Assembly: GCF_009857595.1 (NCBI RefSeq) | Contig: NZ_WWCU01000002.1 | Span: forward strand, 62,001-126,000 | Source: Pseudoduganella aquatica | GTDB lineage: Bacteria; Pseudomonadota; Gammaproteobacteria; Burkholderiales; Burkholderiaceae_D | DNA: 64,000 nt | Reading direction: 5' to 3' | Shown: in pieces, positions 26,558 through 34,445 of the stretch | Layout of the letters: each line of letters starts with the position of its first letter | How positions within the stretch are numbered: the first letter of the stretch is position 1 | Position numbers and translations under genes: made by a program | Notes under the pieces: generated by a model | What the model was told of the DNA's origin: nothing | What the model saw: the letters and a program-made list of their open reading frames with translations, nothing else | Database searches by the model: none

Positions 26558-27571
26558 ATGCCAAACAACAGCGATTTTCTGCCAAGCGCGCCTGGCCAAC
26601 GCCTGGTGCTGTTTGTGGCTTTCCCCGGCATGTGCATGCTGGATATGGCCGGCCCTCAAACCGTGTTCTGGTGTGCGGACCGCGTGATGCAGGAGCGCGG
26701 CCGGCCCGGCTATGCGCGTCACACGGTCAGCCTGGAGGGCGGGCCGGTGCCCACGCTGGAGGGTGTGCCCATGCTCACGGAAGCGCTGTCCGCCTTTGAT
26801 ACGGCGGGTGTGGACACCATCGTCGTGCCCGGCGCGCCCAATATCGAACAGGTGCTGGTGCACGCGCAGCCGCTGGTGGACTGGCTGCGCGCGGCGGCGG
26901 CCAGCGCGCGCCGCACCACGTCCGTGTGCAGCGGGGCGTTTGTGCTGGCGCAGGCAGGGCTGTTGGACGGCAAGCGCGCCGCCACGCACTGGGCTTTGAG
27001 CGACCGCTTGAAGGAGCTGCACCCGACGGTGGAAATCGACCGCGAAGCGATCTTCATCCGCCAGGGCGGCACCTGGACGTCGGCTGGCGTCACCGCCGGC
27101 ATCGACCTTGCGCTGGCGCTGGTGGAGGCCGACTGCGGGCGCGACGTGGCGTTGGCCGTGGCGCGCGAACTGGTGATGTTCGTCAAGCGGCCCGGCGGGC
27201 ATGCGCAGTTCAGCGCCTTGCTGGAATCGCAGCTGAGCGACGGCGACCGCTTTGAAGAACTGCACCTGTGGCTGGCGGACAATCTCGCCAGTGCCGGGCT
27301 GACGGTGGAGGCGCTGGCCGCACGCGCGCTGATGAGCCCGCGCAATTTCTCGCGCGTCTACAAGGAGACCACCGGCCGCACGCCGGCCAAGGCGGTGGAG
27401 ATGTTCCGGCTGGAGGCGGCGCGGCGCATGCTGGAAGACTCCAGCCGCAATATCGACCAGATCGCCCGCGACTGCGGCTTTGGCGACGAAGGCCGCATGC
27501 GGCAATGCTTCCAGCGCAACCTGTCGGTGTCGCCCAGCGCCTACCGCGAGCAGCGCGGCAGCGCCGCCTGA
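26558..27571 (+). CDS. GlxA/FtrA-like regulator: DJ-1/PfpI domain plus AraC HTH
   Basis: 337 residues. N-terminal DJ-1/PfpI-like domain (about 15-185), with the nucleophile-elbow Cys in TSVCSGAFVLAQAGLL, and a C-terminal AraC-type double HTH (about 230-335: LTVEALAARALMSPRNFSRVYKE, IDQIARDCGFGDEGRMRQCF). Such regulators respond to small metabolites or reactive species. Divergent from the LysR gene with a 69-base gap; AGGAG is ten bases before the start. It ends 23 bases before the fourth promoter module. It may be a second regulator of the cluster. Confidence 0.9.
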   Translation: MPNNSDFLPSAPGQRLVLFVAFPGMCMLDMAGPQTVFWCADRVMQERGRPGYARHTVSLEGGPVPTLEGVPMLTEALSAFDTAGVDTIVVPGAPNIEQVLVHAQPLVDWLRAAAASARRTTSVCSGAFVLAQAGLLDGKRAATHWALSDRLKELHPTVEIDREAIFIRQGGTWTSAGVTAGIDLALALVEADCGRDVALAVARELVMFVKRPGGHAQFSALLESQLSDGDRFEELHLWLADNLASAGLTVEALAARALMSPRNFSRVYKETTGRTPAKAVEMFRLEAARRMLEDSSRNIDQIARDCGFGDEGRMRQCFQRNLSVSPSAYREQRGSAA

Positions 27572-27594
27572 TTTGTCCCGTATTTGTCCCTGAT

Positions 27595-27663
27595 TGGTGC
27601 CTGCCGCTCACCAGCGTGCGGCCCGCCGCAGGCCTACCGGTGACGGCCGCGCACTCCTAGAAT
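27595..27663 (+). promoter_or_regulatory. LysR-type promoter module driving the cupin gene
   Basis: TGGTG-N9-CACCA (27595-27613), 20-base gap, CTACCGG (27634-27640), 16-base gap, CTAGAAT (27657-27663). It has the same order and distances as the other three modules, and its N9 differs from that at 22826 by one base (CCTGCCGCT against CCTGGCGCT). Confidence 0.82.
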
Positions 27664-27703
27664 TGATCCTGTTGCAGCCCCTCATCCCAACAGGAGTATC
27701 ACA

Positions 27704-28114
27704 ATGGACATCAAGAACATCTGCCTGGGCCTGGCCCTGAATGCCGCCATGGCCGTGGGCATGCCGACGGCGCACGCCGCGCCCGGCGGCGTTTCCGTCA
27801 AGCCCCTCATCAACAAGGACGTGGCCGAAATGCCCGGCAAGGAGCTGCTGATGATCTCCGTGGAATACGCGCCCGGCGGCGAAGACCCGGTGCACCGCCA
27901 CGACGCGCACGGCATCGTCTACGTGCTGGAAGGCTCCGTCGTCATGGGCGTGAAGGGCGGCAAGGAAGTCACGCTGAAGCCGGGCGACACCTTCTACGAA
28001 GGCCCGGCCGACCTGCACACCGTGGGCCGCAACGCCAGCAAGACCAAGCCCGCCAAGTTCGTCGTCTTCCTGCTCAAGGAAAAGCAAAAGCCGGTGCTGA
28101 TACCGGTGCCGTGA
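27704..28114 (+). CDS. Secreted small cupin-domain protein
   Basis: 136 residues. Signal peptide (LGLALNAAMAVGMPTAHA) then a single cupin barrel. The metal-type motif is present: PVHRHDAHGIVYVLEG (two His, then the conserved Gly) and a later His in DLHTVG. The enzymatic activity, if any, is unknown; similar periplasmic cupins occur in stress and aromatic-compound clusters. CAGGAG precedes the ATG. Expression from the fourth LysR-type promoter places it with Ohr and AhpD. Confidence 0.88.
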   Translation: MDIKNICLGLALNAAMAVGMPTAHAAPGGVSVKPLINKDVAEMPGKELLMISVEYAPGGEDPVHRHDAHGIVYVLEGSVVMGVKGGKEVTLKPGDTFYEGPADLHTVGRNASKTKPAKFVVFLLKEKQKPVLIPVP

Positions 28115-28421
28115 TGCTGCTACGGCCTGGCCGGCTCGCGCCACACCGCCATCGACTCGTCCACCGACATGCCGCGCACCCTCGGGACGGGCCAGTTCAT
28201 GAGCGCTGATCGCGCCCGCATGCGCGCCCTGCCAGCCCAGCAGGCTGGCGGCAAGTGAGGCGAGTTTTCTGCGTAGGGACATGGCGACGGGGCAGGCTGG
28301 TCATGCCGGACAGTATAGTCAACCTAATCAGATGAAAATTACTTCCTGTATTGATGTGCGTATAGCGGGCCATCGGCTATCTGCCGAACAGCTCGCTTAT
28401 CATGGACCTTAAGGGGGAGCC
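28115..28421. other. Intergenic stretch with possible gene remnant
   Basis: No intact gene is seen. On the minus strand a frame starting at 28282 encodes a signal-peptide-like stretch (MSLRRKLASLAASLLGW...) that runs into the antisense of the cupin gene. A second frame just downstream gives about 25 residues ending WREPARP at a stop near 28122. This may be the wreck of a small secreted protein. A perfect hairpin, GCCAGCC (28231-28237) with GGCTGGC (28243-28249), has no T-run. From about 28300 the DNA becomes AT-richer. Confidence 0.3.
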
Positions 28422-29192
28422 ATGGAAGACCGCGCAGAGTTCTACAGGAACAATGTCCAGGCAATTGAGCAGCTGCTATTGGAGCATGAGGTCGCAGATT
28501 TTTTTCGTGGCAACCTATACTTGCACGTTGATGGGCATGCTGAAGGCATCCCGCTGATTGAACTGGAATTGCCCGATCTTGGCGAAGGGCCTGTCAGCTT
28601 GTCGCCGGTTGATGTTGGCCGCTTGTTCTTTGCGCCGGATGAATCATTGATTGACTTTGCGCGCATTAACGAAGGCAATGACGGCAGCCCCGCTGGTTTC
28701 AGCGTAATTTCGGACAGTCCATTCGTTCAGGACGGTTATCCAATCCAGGTTATTGCGTATCGCAAGAACGACGGCCATGCGCTTCTGCTGAAAAACCTGC
28801 ATTTGCGCACTCTCTTGTTGTCGCCGGAGGCTCCAGAAAGGTTTGCGACGATCGCTTTTGGCCTAATGGCGACTACTGCATACCGGTTCGGCTTTTTGGA
28901 AATCACGCTCTATGCGGCAGGCAGGGGGCCAATTCAACGCAATGACCCCGACGAGCTGGTGGGATACGCAGTCTGGCCAAAATTTGGTTTTGATGCTGAA
29001 CTTGAAGCTGTCGTCCTGCAAATGGCGCCGGAGCATGTGAGGCGCTGCCGGACCGTTCTTGAAGTTGCCGAGATCGCTCCAGAATGGTGGGCGGCGCGCG
29101 GTATTGGCTGTTTCATGTCATTCGGTTTGAGGCCAAACAGCCGCTCATGGATGGTCCTGTTAGAATATCTTTATCGGACCGTGGAGGGTTGA
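28422..29192 (+). CDS. Uncharacterised protein in an AT-richer islet
   Basis: 256 residues, cytoplasmic, no signal peptide or membrane helix. I do not recognise the family with certainty. The region about 150-190 (FATIAFGLMATTAYRFGFLEITLYAAG) and the later GYAVWPKFGFDAEL faintly recall a GNAT acetyltransferase, with the central helix-strand and an aromatic GF motif near the end. An AGGGGGAG ribosome site precedes the ATG. Base composition is clearly lower in GC than both flanks and codon use is less biased, suggesting recent acquisition. The next small gene starts five bases later. Confidence 0.75.
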   Translation: MEDRAEFYRNNVQAIEQLLLEHEVADFFRGNLYLHVDGHAEGIPLIELELPDLGEGPVSLSPVDVGRLFFAPDESLIDFARINEGNDGSPAGFSVISDSPFVQDGYPIQVIAYRKNDGHALLLKNLHLRTLLLSPEAPERFATIAFGLMATTAYRFGFLEITLYAAGRGPIQRNDPDELVGYAVWPKFGFDAELEAVVLQMAPEHVRRCRTVLEVAEIAPEWWAARGIGCFMSFGLRPNSRSWMVLLEYLYRTVEG

Positions 29193-29196
29193 TGCA

Positions 29197-29556
29197 ATGC
29201 CATTCCCAAAAAAAACATCTCTACTTCCACAGCATACTGTGGAGTCGTATAAGGAGCTGGCGCGCCTACGCCGTGCTGCTAGCGAGCTACGGTTGGGTGC
29301 TTTGTCCGACGGAGCAACAGCAAAGTTTGAGGACCGGAAAGCGCCCCCGGCGGACGCTAACGTAACGATCCTCAAGGATGGGGGCAAGGTAACAGTCCTG
29401 CTAGGTAAAACGCGGCCCATAACGAAACTCAGCACGAAAGCTGCGCTCGGCCACTCAGACCTGTCTATACCCGAGCTCAAAACAGAGAAAGATTCCATTA
29501 GGAATCTGGCGAAGCGCAAACGCGCCATTCGGCAAGCAGGCATACCAGAGGATTGA
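29197..29556 (+). CDS. Small uncharacterised basic protein
   Basis: 119 residues, rich in Lys and Arg, mostly helical in appearance (VESYKELARLRRAASELRLG; KDSIRNLAKRKRAIRQAG), no signal peptide. It follows the previous gene by four bases, so the pair is likely one transcript. Family not recognised. The two-gene, AT-richer layout would suit a toxin-antitoxin or toxin-immunity remnant, but nothing in the sequence proves this. Confidence 0.6.
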   Translation: MPFPKKTSLLPQHTVESYKELARLRRAASELRLGALSDGATAKFEDRKAPPADANVTILKDGGKVTVLLGKTRPITKLSTKAALGHSDLSIPELKTEKDSIRNLAKRKRAIRQAGIPED

Positions 29557-29630
29557 TCCCCGCGCTCCGCCGAGCAGACATGCCGAATTGGCAAGCCGGC
29601 CTGTCCGTGCGCGCGCAGTTCGCCGCGTGT

Positions 29631-30683
29631 TCAATGATCGTGACGATGATGTATGTCGGGGTAATGGGGATGGCTGTGCCGCAGCGGCGCGTGCGCATGA
29701 GCATGCGCGTGCGGCTCGGCGCCATCCCACTCGAAGTCATGTTCGTGCTGGTGGTGTTCGTCGTGGCTGTGCATATGCGCATGTGACATCGGAAGGTGTT
29801 CGTGCTCATGCGCGTGCGATTCCGTCAGGTGCAGCCAGATGCCTCCGCCCATGAGTGCGGCCGCGATCCAGAATAAGGCGCCAGGCACTTCGCCCAGCGT
29901 CAGCAGCGATAGCGCTGCGCCTGCAAAAGGCGCAGCCGAGAAATAGGCGCCCGTGCGGGCCGTGCCCAGATGGCGCAGCGCGAGCACAAAGAGCACCAAA
30001 CTCAGGCCATAGCCGCAGAAGCCCACCACGGCGGCTAGCAGCACCGTTTGCGCTTCCGGCATGGCGCCTCCTAGCGCAAGTCCGATCGCCAGGTTGACCG
30101 ATCCGGCCACCAGTCCTTTTATGCCGGCGATCTGCAGCGGATCGCTTGCCGACACTTTGCGCGTTAGATTGTTGTCGATGCCCCAGCACAGGCAGGCCCC
30201 GGCAATGGCGATTGCTCCCCAAGGCAGCCCCGAGGCAGGCGCCTGCTCCCACGAGAGCATTAGGCCGGCGGCAACGATGAGCAGCATGCCGATAAAAATG
30301 CGGCGGTCGAAGTTTTCCTTGAATACAAACCAGGCCAGCATGGAGGTCAGCACCCCTTCCATGTTCAGCAGCAGCGACGCCGACGAAGCGGAAACGGTAC
30401 TGAGCCCGGCCATCAGAAGCAGTGGCCCGGCCACGCCGCCTGCGGCAACGGCGCCGGCAAACCAGGGCAAATCATGTCGGGTGAGTGCGACAGGTTTGTC
30501 CCGGGCATTGCGCTTGATGACTGCGCGCGCCGCATAGCAAGCCAGAAGGCCGATCCCGCTGCCCAGATACAAGACGCCGGCGAGCGCCACCGGCGGCATT
30601 TGGCCCACCAGGGTCTTGGCGAATGGCGTGCTGGCGCCGAACAGTAGGGCTGCCAGCAGAGCGTAGACGACACCTGCATGCAT
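29631..30683 (-). CDS. EamA/DMT-family transporter with histidine-rich C-terminal tail
   Basis: 350 residues. About ten membrane helices in two EamA repeats (residues 1-285; FGASTPFAKTLVGQMPPVALAG and ACLCWGIDNNLTRKVSA mark the repeat starts). The final 62 or so residues are a hydrophilic tail with about 23 histidines arranged as HAHEHEH, HAHMHSH, HHQHEH and HAHAHAH. Such tails bind Zn, Ni or Co, so this may be a metal-linked exporter rather than a metabolite exporter. It starts 16 bases after the TetR gene in the same direction. The substrate is unknown. Confidence 0.88.
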   Translation of the reverse strand: MHAGVVYALLAALLFGASTPFAKTLVGQMPPVALAGVLYLGSGIGLLACYAARAVIKRNARDKPVALTRHDLPWFAGAVAAGGVAGPLLLMAGLSTVSASSASLLLNMEGVLTSMLAWFVFKENFDRRIFIGMLLIVAAGLMLSWEQAPASGLPWGAIAIAGACLCWGIDNNLTRKVSASDPLQIAGIKGLVAGSVNLAIGLALGGAMPEAQTVLLAAVVGFCGYGLSLVLFVLALRHLGTARTGAYFSAAPFAGAALSLLTLGEVPGALFWIAAALMGGGIWLHLTESHAHEHEHLPMSHAHMHSHDEHHQHEHDFEWDGAEPHAHAHAHAPLRHSHPHYPDIHHRHDH

Positions 30684-30699
30684 AAAAATGTCCGAATCG

Positions 30700-31380
30700 C
30701 TACCCGCGGCGCGACAGCACCGCCGCCTGGTGGGCGTCCTTCTCCTGCCACTTGGATGCGCCCAGCAGGATCACGTGCAGCTGCTGCACGAAGTTCTCCT
30801 CCATCTCGCCCTCCAGCAGCGGCTGGCCGGGCGGCAGGTCCAGGATGTCGGTGGCGGCGGCCAGCATGGTCATGACGATCAGGCCGCACACCATTTGCAG
30901 GCGCGGGGTCGGCAGGTCGCGGTAGCGGCCCAGCGCGCGGATGTCCTGCGCCATCTCGTTGGTGAAGTGGGTCACGTCGGTGCGGATGGCCAGGCGCAGG
31001 ATGCGGCTGCCGCCCGAGCGCTCGGTGGCGATGAACTGGAACTGCAGCCGGTTCGCCTTCACATAGTCCAGGTACACCCGCACCGAACGGCGCAGGATGG
31101 AGCCGCGCGACACGTCGATCTGGCGCGCTTCGCGCAGCAGGCGGCGCAGCGTGATGCCGGTTTCGTCCACCAGCTCCAGCCCCAGTTCGTCCGTGTTGCG
31201 GAAGTGGCGGTAGAAGGCGTTCGGCACCACGCCGGCCTGGCGCGCGATCTCGCGCAGCCCCAGGCTGGTGAAGCTGCGGCCTTCGCCCACCAGCGTCAGC
31301 GCCGCTTGCAGCAGGGCCTTGCGGGTGCCGGTCTTGCGCTCCGGCCGCGCCGCGCCTTCGTCTGATTCATGCTCGATCAT
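30700..31380 (-). CDS. FabR/DesT-like TetR repressor of unsaturated fatty acid genes
   Basis: 226 residues. TetR HTH at about 18-65 (RKALLQAALTLVGEG, FTSLGLREIARQAGVVPNAFYRHF) with the wording typical of FabR/DesT, including TDELGLELVDETG. The C-terminal domain should sense acyl-CoA or acyl-ACP. It is divergent from the reductase and desaturase genes, and the shared region carries two FabR-like palindromes (31389 and 31489). It therefore most likely represses its own gene and the desaturase operon. The EamA gene lies downstream. Confidence 0.9.
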   Translation of the reverse strand: MIEHESDEGAARPERKTGTRKALLQAALTLVGEGRSFTSLGLREIARQAGVVPNAFYRHFRNTDELGLELVDETGITLRRLLREARQIDVSRGSILRRSVRVYLDYVKANRLQFQFIATERSGGSRILRLAIRTDVTHFTNEMAQDIRALGRYRDLPTPRLQMVCGLIVMTMLAAATDILDLPPGQPLLEGEMEENFVQQLHVILLGASKWQEKDAHQAAVLSRRG

Positions 31381-31388
31381 GGCTTCCT

Positions 31389-31406
31389 TGTGTACAGGTG
31401 TACCGT
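31389..31406. promoter_or_regulatory. FabR/DesT-like operator 1
   Basis: TGTGTACA-GG-TGTACCGT: imperfect palindrome with the perfect core GTACA-GG-TGTAC, the form known for FabR boxes. It starts 9 bases upstream of the TetR ATG, so it should control that gene. Confidence 0.7.
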
Positions 31407-31479
31407 CATTTTACACGTGCAATTCACGGAAATGTGACGGGCGTGTGACGTGGCTGCCTATTTGTTGTGCAGACGGGAC

Positions 31480-31508
31480 TTGACTTGATGTGTACAAGTG
31501 TCCACAAT
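31480..31508 (+). promoter_or_regulatory. Desaturase operon promoter with FabR/DesT-like operator 2
   Basis: TTGACT (31480-31485) and CACAAT (31503-31508) are spaced 17 bases as -35 and -10. The operator TGTGTACA-AG-TGTCCACA (31489-31506) lies between and over them, exactly 100 bases from operator 1. A bound repressor would block RNA polymerase. The implied transcription start near 31515 argues against translation starts at 31498 or 31510. Confidence 0.65.
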
Positions 31509-31536
31509 CATGGCTATTCTTATTATTTGCTATGCC

Positions 31537-32610
31537 ATGACACTACGAGCATCCCTGGCGCGCCTGGCGGACATGTTTGCCTATCCGCTGCGCCATTCGC
31601 ACTATGTGGAGCTGGTGAACCCGCTCTGGACCACGCACGCGCTGATGGCGCGGGTGGTGGGCGTGCGCGAGGAAACGGCCGACAGCCGCACGCTGACCCT
31701 GCGCCCCGGCGCCGGCTGGCGCAGCCACCGACCCGGCCAGTTCGTGCGCCTGGGCGTGCCGATCGGCGGCCAGCGCCATACCCGCACTTATTCCATTTCG
31801 TCCGCGCCCGACCGCGAAGACGGCTGCATCACCGTCACCGTGAAGGCGGTGCCGGAAGGGCGCGTGTCCGAGCGCCTGGTGCGCCAGGTGCGCGTGGGCG
31901 AATACCTGCCGTTGGGCGAGCCGCAGGGGGACTTCGTGCTGCCCGAGTCCATGCCCGTGCATCCGCTGTTCATCACCGGCGGCAGCGGCATCACGCCCAT
32001 CATGAGCATGCTGCGCAACTATGTGCAGGAATACGAAGTGGTGCCGGACACGGTGCACCTGCACTACGCGCCGCGCGAGCGCGACGTGATCTTCGGCGGC
32101 GAGCTCGATACGCTGGCGTCCACCCAGCGCCACTACCAGCTGTTCCGCCACTACACCCAGGACGGCGGCGCGCGCTTCAGCGCCGAACAGCTGGAAGCGG
32201 CCTGCCCGGACTGGCGCGAGCGCGAAGTGTGGGCCTGCGGCCCGGCCAGCCTGCTGGCGGCGGTGGAGGCGCACTGGCAGGCCGCCGGCCTGTCGCACCT
32301 GCTGCACGTGGAGCGCTTCCACGCGCCCATGGCGGCCGGCACCGACGCCGCCACCGCCGGCCGCGTGCTGTTCGCGGGCAGCGCCACCGAGGCGCAGTCG
32401 GACGGCGTGACCAATCTGCTGCGCATCGCCGAAGATGCCGGCCTTAATCCCAAGCACGGCTGCCGCATGGGCATCTGCCACGGCTGCGACACCAAGCTGG
32501 TGAGCGGCTGCGTGCGCGACCTGCGCAACGGCGCCCTGATCGCCGAGCCGGGCGACACCGTGCAAGTCTGCGTCTGCAGCGCGGTCGGCGACGTCGAACT
32601 GGCGCTGTAA
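31537..32610 (+). CDS. Ferredoxin-type flavin reductase partner of the desaturase (DesC-like)
   Basis: 357 residues. FAD-binding domain with RTYSISSAPD, NAD(P)-binding domain with FITGGSGITPIMSMLR, and a C-terminal plant-type 2Fe-2S domain with CRMGICHGC plus the fourth Cys in VCVC. It passes electrons from NAD(P)H to the desaturase encoded 18 bases downstream, as in the DesB/DesC pair of Pseudomonas. The start at 31537 is chosen because the predicted transcription start is near 31515; no strong Shine-Dalgarno is visible, and Met at 31573 is an alternative. Confidence 0.88.
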   Translation: MTLRASLARLADMFAYPLRHSHYVELVNPLWTTHALMARVVGVREETADSRTLTLRPGAGWRSHRPGQFVRLGVPIGGQRHTRTYSISSAPDREDGCITVTVKAVPEGRVSERLVRQVRVGEYLPLGEPQGDFVLPESMPVHPLFITGGSGITPIMSMLRNYVQEYEVVPDTVHLHYAPRERDVIFGGELDTLASTQRHYQLFRHYTQDGGARFSAEQLEAACPDWREREVWACGPASLLAAVEAHWQAAGLSHLLHVERFHAPMAAGTDAATAGRVLFAGSATEAQSDGVTNLLRIAEDAGLNPKHGCRMGICHGCDTKLVSGCVRDLRNGALIAEPGDTVQVCVCSAVGDVELAL

Positions 32611-32628
32611 CCACCCAACGAGAATTCC

Positions 32629-33810
32629 ATGCCTATTCCATCCCACCTTACTCCCTCCGACATCGCAGCCTTTGGCGGCGAGATCGAAGCGATCCGCAAC
32701 GAAGTCATGGCCAGCCGCGGCGAGCGAGACGCGCGCTATGTGCGCCGCCTGCTGAAAGTCCACCGCTGCCTGGAAATCGGCGGCCGCCTGGGCATCTACG
32801 CCAGCCTGGCGCTGCTGCCGCAATGGGGCCACGCGCTGGCCGGCTGGGCCTTCTTCTGGCCCGTGATGGTGCTGGGCGTGCTGACGCTGGGCGCGGCCAA
32901 GATCCTGGAAAACATGGAGATCGGCCACAACATCCTGCACGCGCAATGGGACTGGCTGCGCGACCCGGAGATCCAGTCCGGCCGCTGGGAGTGGGACCAC
33001 GTTTGCCCGTCCGACCAGTGGAAGCACGCGCACAACGTCAAGCACCACACCTGGACCAATGTGCTGGGCAAGGACGCCGACGTGGCGGGCTACGGCCTGC
33101 TGCGCCTGTTCTCCGGCCAGCGCTGGAAGCCCTTCAACCTGGGCAACCCGCTGTGGGCCTTGCTGCTGGCGGTGTTCTTCGAATGGGGCATTGCGATCCA
33201 GGAGCTGGAACTGGGCCGCGTGATCCAGGGCCGCATGAAGTGGTCCGCGCTGCGCCCCATGTGGCTGCGCACGCGCGCCAAGATCCTGCGCCAGGCGCGC
33301 AAGGACTACCTGCTGTTCCCGCTGCTGGCCGGACCGTTCTTCTTCTACGTGGCGGGCGCCAACGCGGTGGCCAATATCGTGCGCAATCTGTGGACCTACC
33401 TGATCATCTTCTGCGGCCACTTCCCGATGGACGTGCATGTGTTCACGAAAGCGGAAGTGGAGAACGAAACCCGCGCGCACTGGTATGTGCGCCAGCTGCT
33501 GGGCTCCTGCAATATCAAGGGCGGCAAGCTGTTCCACATCATGAGCGGCAACCTGAGCCACCAGATCGAGCACCACCTGTTCCCCGACATGCCGAGCAAC
33601 CGCTACGCCGAAGTGGCGCCGCGCGTGCGCGCGCTGTGCGCCCAGTACCGCCTGCCGTACAACACCGGCTCGCTCACGCGCCAGTTCGGCACGACGGTGC
33701 TGCGCATCCTGCGCATGAGCTTCCCCGGCTACAGCCCCTTGCTGGACGGCCCGCCGCCCAAGCGCGCGCCGCGCGCCCGCAGCACGGGCGACACGGCCAG
33801 CCCGGCCTGA
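32629..33810 (+). CDS. Membrane fatty acid desaturase (DesB-like acyl-CoA delta-9 type)
   Basis: 393 residues, membrane-bound di-iron desaturase. The three histidine boxes are present: HNILH (100-104), HNVKHH (135-140) and HQIEHH near the end of the catalytic domain. Hydrophobic segments are near 55-90 and 165-240. It inserts a double bond into saturated acyl chains, adjusting membrane fluidity. Co-transcribed with the reductase and under the FabR/DesT-like repressor. The Pro/Arg-rich tail is probably disordered. Confidence 0.93.
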   Translation: MPIPSHLTPSDIAAFGGEIEAIRNEVMASRGERDARYVRRLLKVHRCLEIGGRLGIYASLALLPQWGHALAGWAFFWPVMVLGVLTLGAAKILENMEIGHNILHAQWDWLRDPEIQSGRWEWDHVCPSDQWKHAHNVKHHTWTNVLGKDADVAGYGLLRLFSGQRWKPFNLGNPLWALLLAVFFEWGIAIQELELGRVIQGRMKWSALRPMWLRTRAKILRQARKDYLLFPLLAGPFFFYVAGANAVANIVRNLWTYLIIFCGHFPMDVHVFTKAEVENETRAHWYVRQLLGSCNIKGGKLFHIMSGNLSHQIEHHLFPDMPSNRYAEVAPRVRALCAQYRLPYNTGSLTRQFGTTVLRILRMSFPGYSPLLDGPPPKRAPRARSTGDTASPA

Positions 33811-33820
33811 TTGCTGATTC

Positions 33821-34360
33821 CTACTGCTTGGCAGCCTGCGGCGTGTTCACCAGCTTCTGCAGGCTGTATCCCTGTTTCTCCAGCCGGGCCAGCAGCGCCG
33901 CATAGGCTTGCGGCTCCACCGTTGGCGTGCGCGACAAAATCCACAAGTACTCGCGTTTGGGTTCGCTGACGGCGGCCAGCTGGTACTGCTCGTCCAGATC
34001 GATTACCCAGTAGTCGGCCCACACCATGGGCAGGAAGGACAGCCAGGCCGGCGCGAAGCGCACTTCCAGCTTGGGCGAAGTAGCGCCCCCAATTTGGCGC
34101 CCTTCGGCGGTCGCGGAGATGGTTACACCCGGGCCGGTGTCGCAGCGGTTGGTCACCTGCACCGTTTTGTCGGGCTGCAGCGCGTAGTTCGCGGTGGTGT
34201 TGCCCACGCATTTGCGCTGGAAGTAGTTGGGGTATTTTGCGATTTCGTACCAGGTGCCCATATAGCGCGGCACGTCCAGCGCGGCGATGGGCTGCACGGG
34301 CGCGGCGGCGGCGCCCGTGCAGGCCAGGATAAGACTGGCGGCGGTCAGCAGTTTGTACAT
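33821..34360 (-). CDS. blc: Bacterial lipocalin (Blc-like)
   Basis: 179 residues: signal peptide (AASLILACTGAAAAP), then the lipocalin fold with the signature MGTWYEIAKYPNYFQRKC, TANYAL, DYWVIDLDEQY and YLWILSRTP. Blc-type lipocalins bind lysophospholipids or fatty acids in the envelope. The ATG at 34360 is preferred to one nine codons upstream because it directly precedes the signal peptide and has GAGGGA before it. A Cys near the signal cleavage site (LACTG) could be a lipobox variant. Convergent with the desaturase, so membrane lipid care is a shared theme. Confidence 0.9.
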   Translation of the reverse strand: MYKLLTAASLILACTGAAAAPVQPIAALDVPRYMGTWYEIAKYPNYFQRKCVGNTTANYALQPDKTVQVTNRCDTGPGVTISATAEGRQIGGATSPKLEVRFAPAWLSFLPMVWADYWVIDLDEQYQLAAVSEPKREYLWILSRTPTVEPQAYAALLARLEKQGYSLQKLVNTPQAAKQ

Positions 34361-34445
34361 TGGTGTTCCCTCGGCCCAAAGCACCATGGTAGCGCCTGGC
34401 GCCAGAGTTGTGCTGCGAAAATCGACCCTGGCAGGGGAGGGGGGC

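Noticed and set aside
29557-29854. Plus-strand frames opposite the histidine-rich tail of the EamA protein
   Set aside because: The tail is in frame with a ten-helix transporter and ends at a clean stop; the plus frames are Val/Met/Arg-rich shadows.
31498-31536. Earlier starts for the ferredoxin reductase
   Set aside because: The predicted promoter and operator end at 31508, so transcription would begin after these codons.
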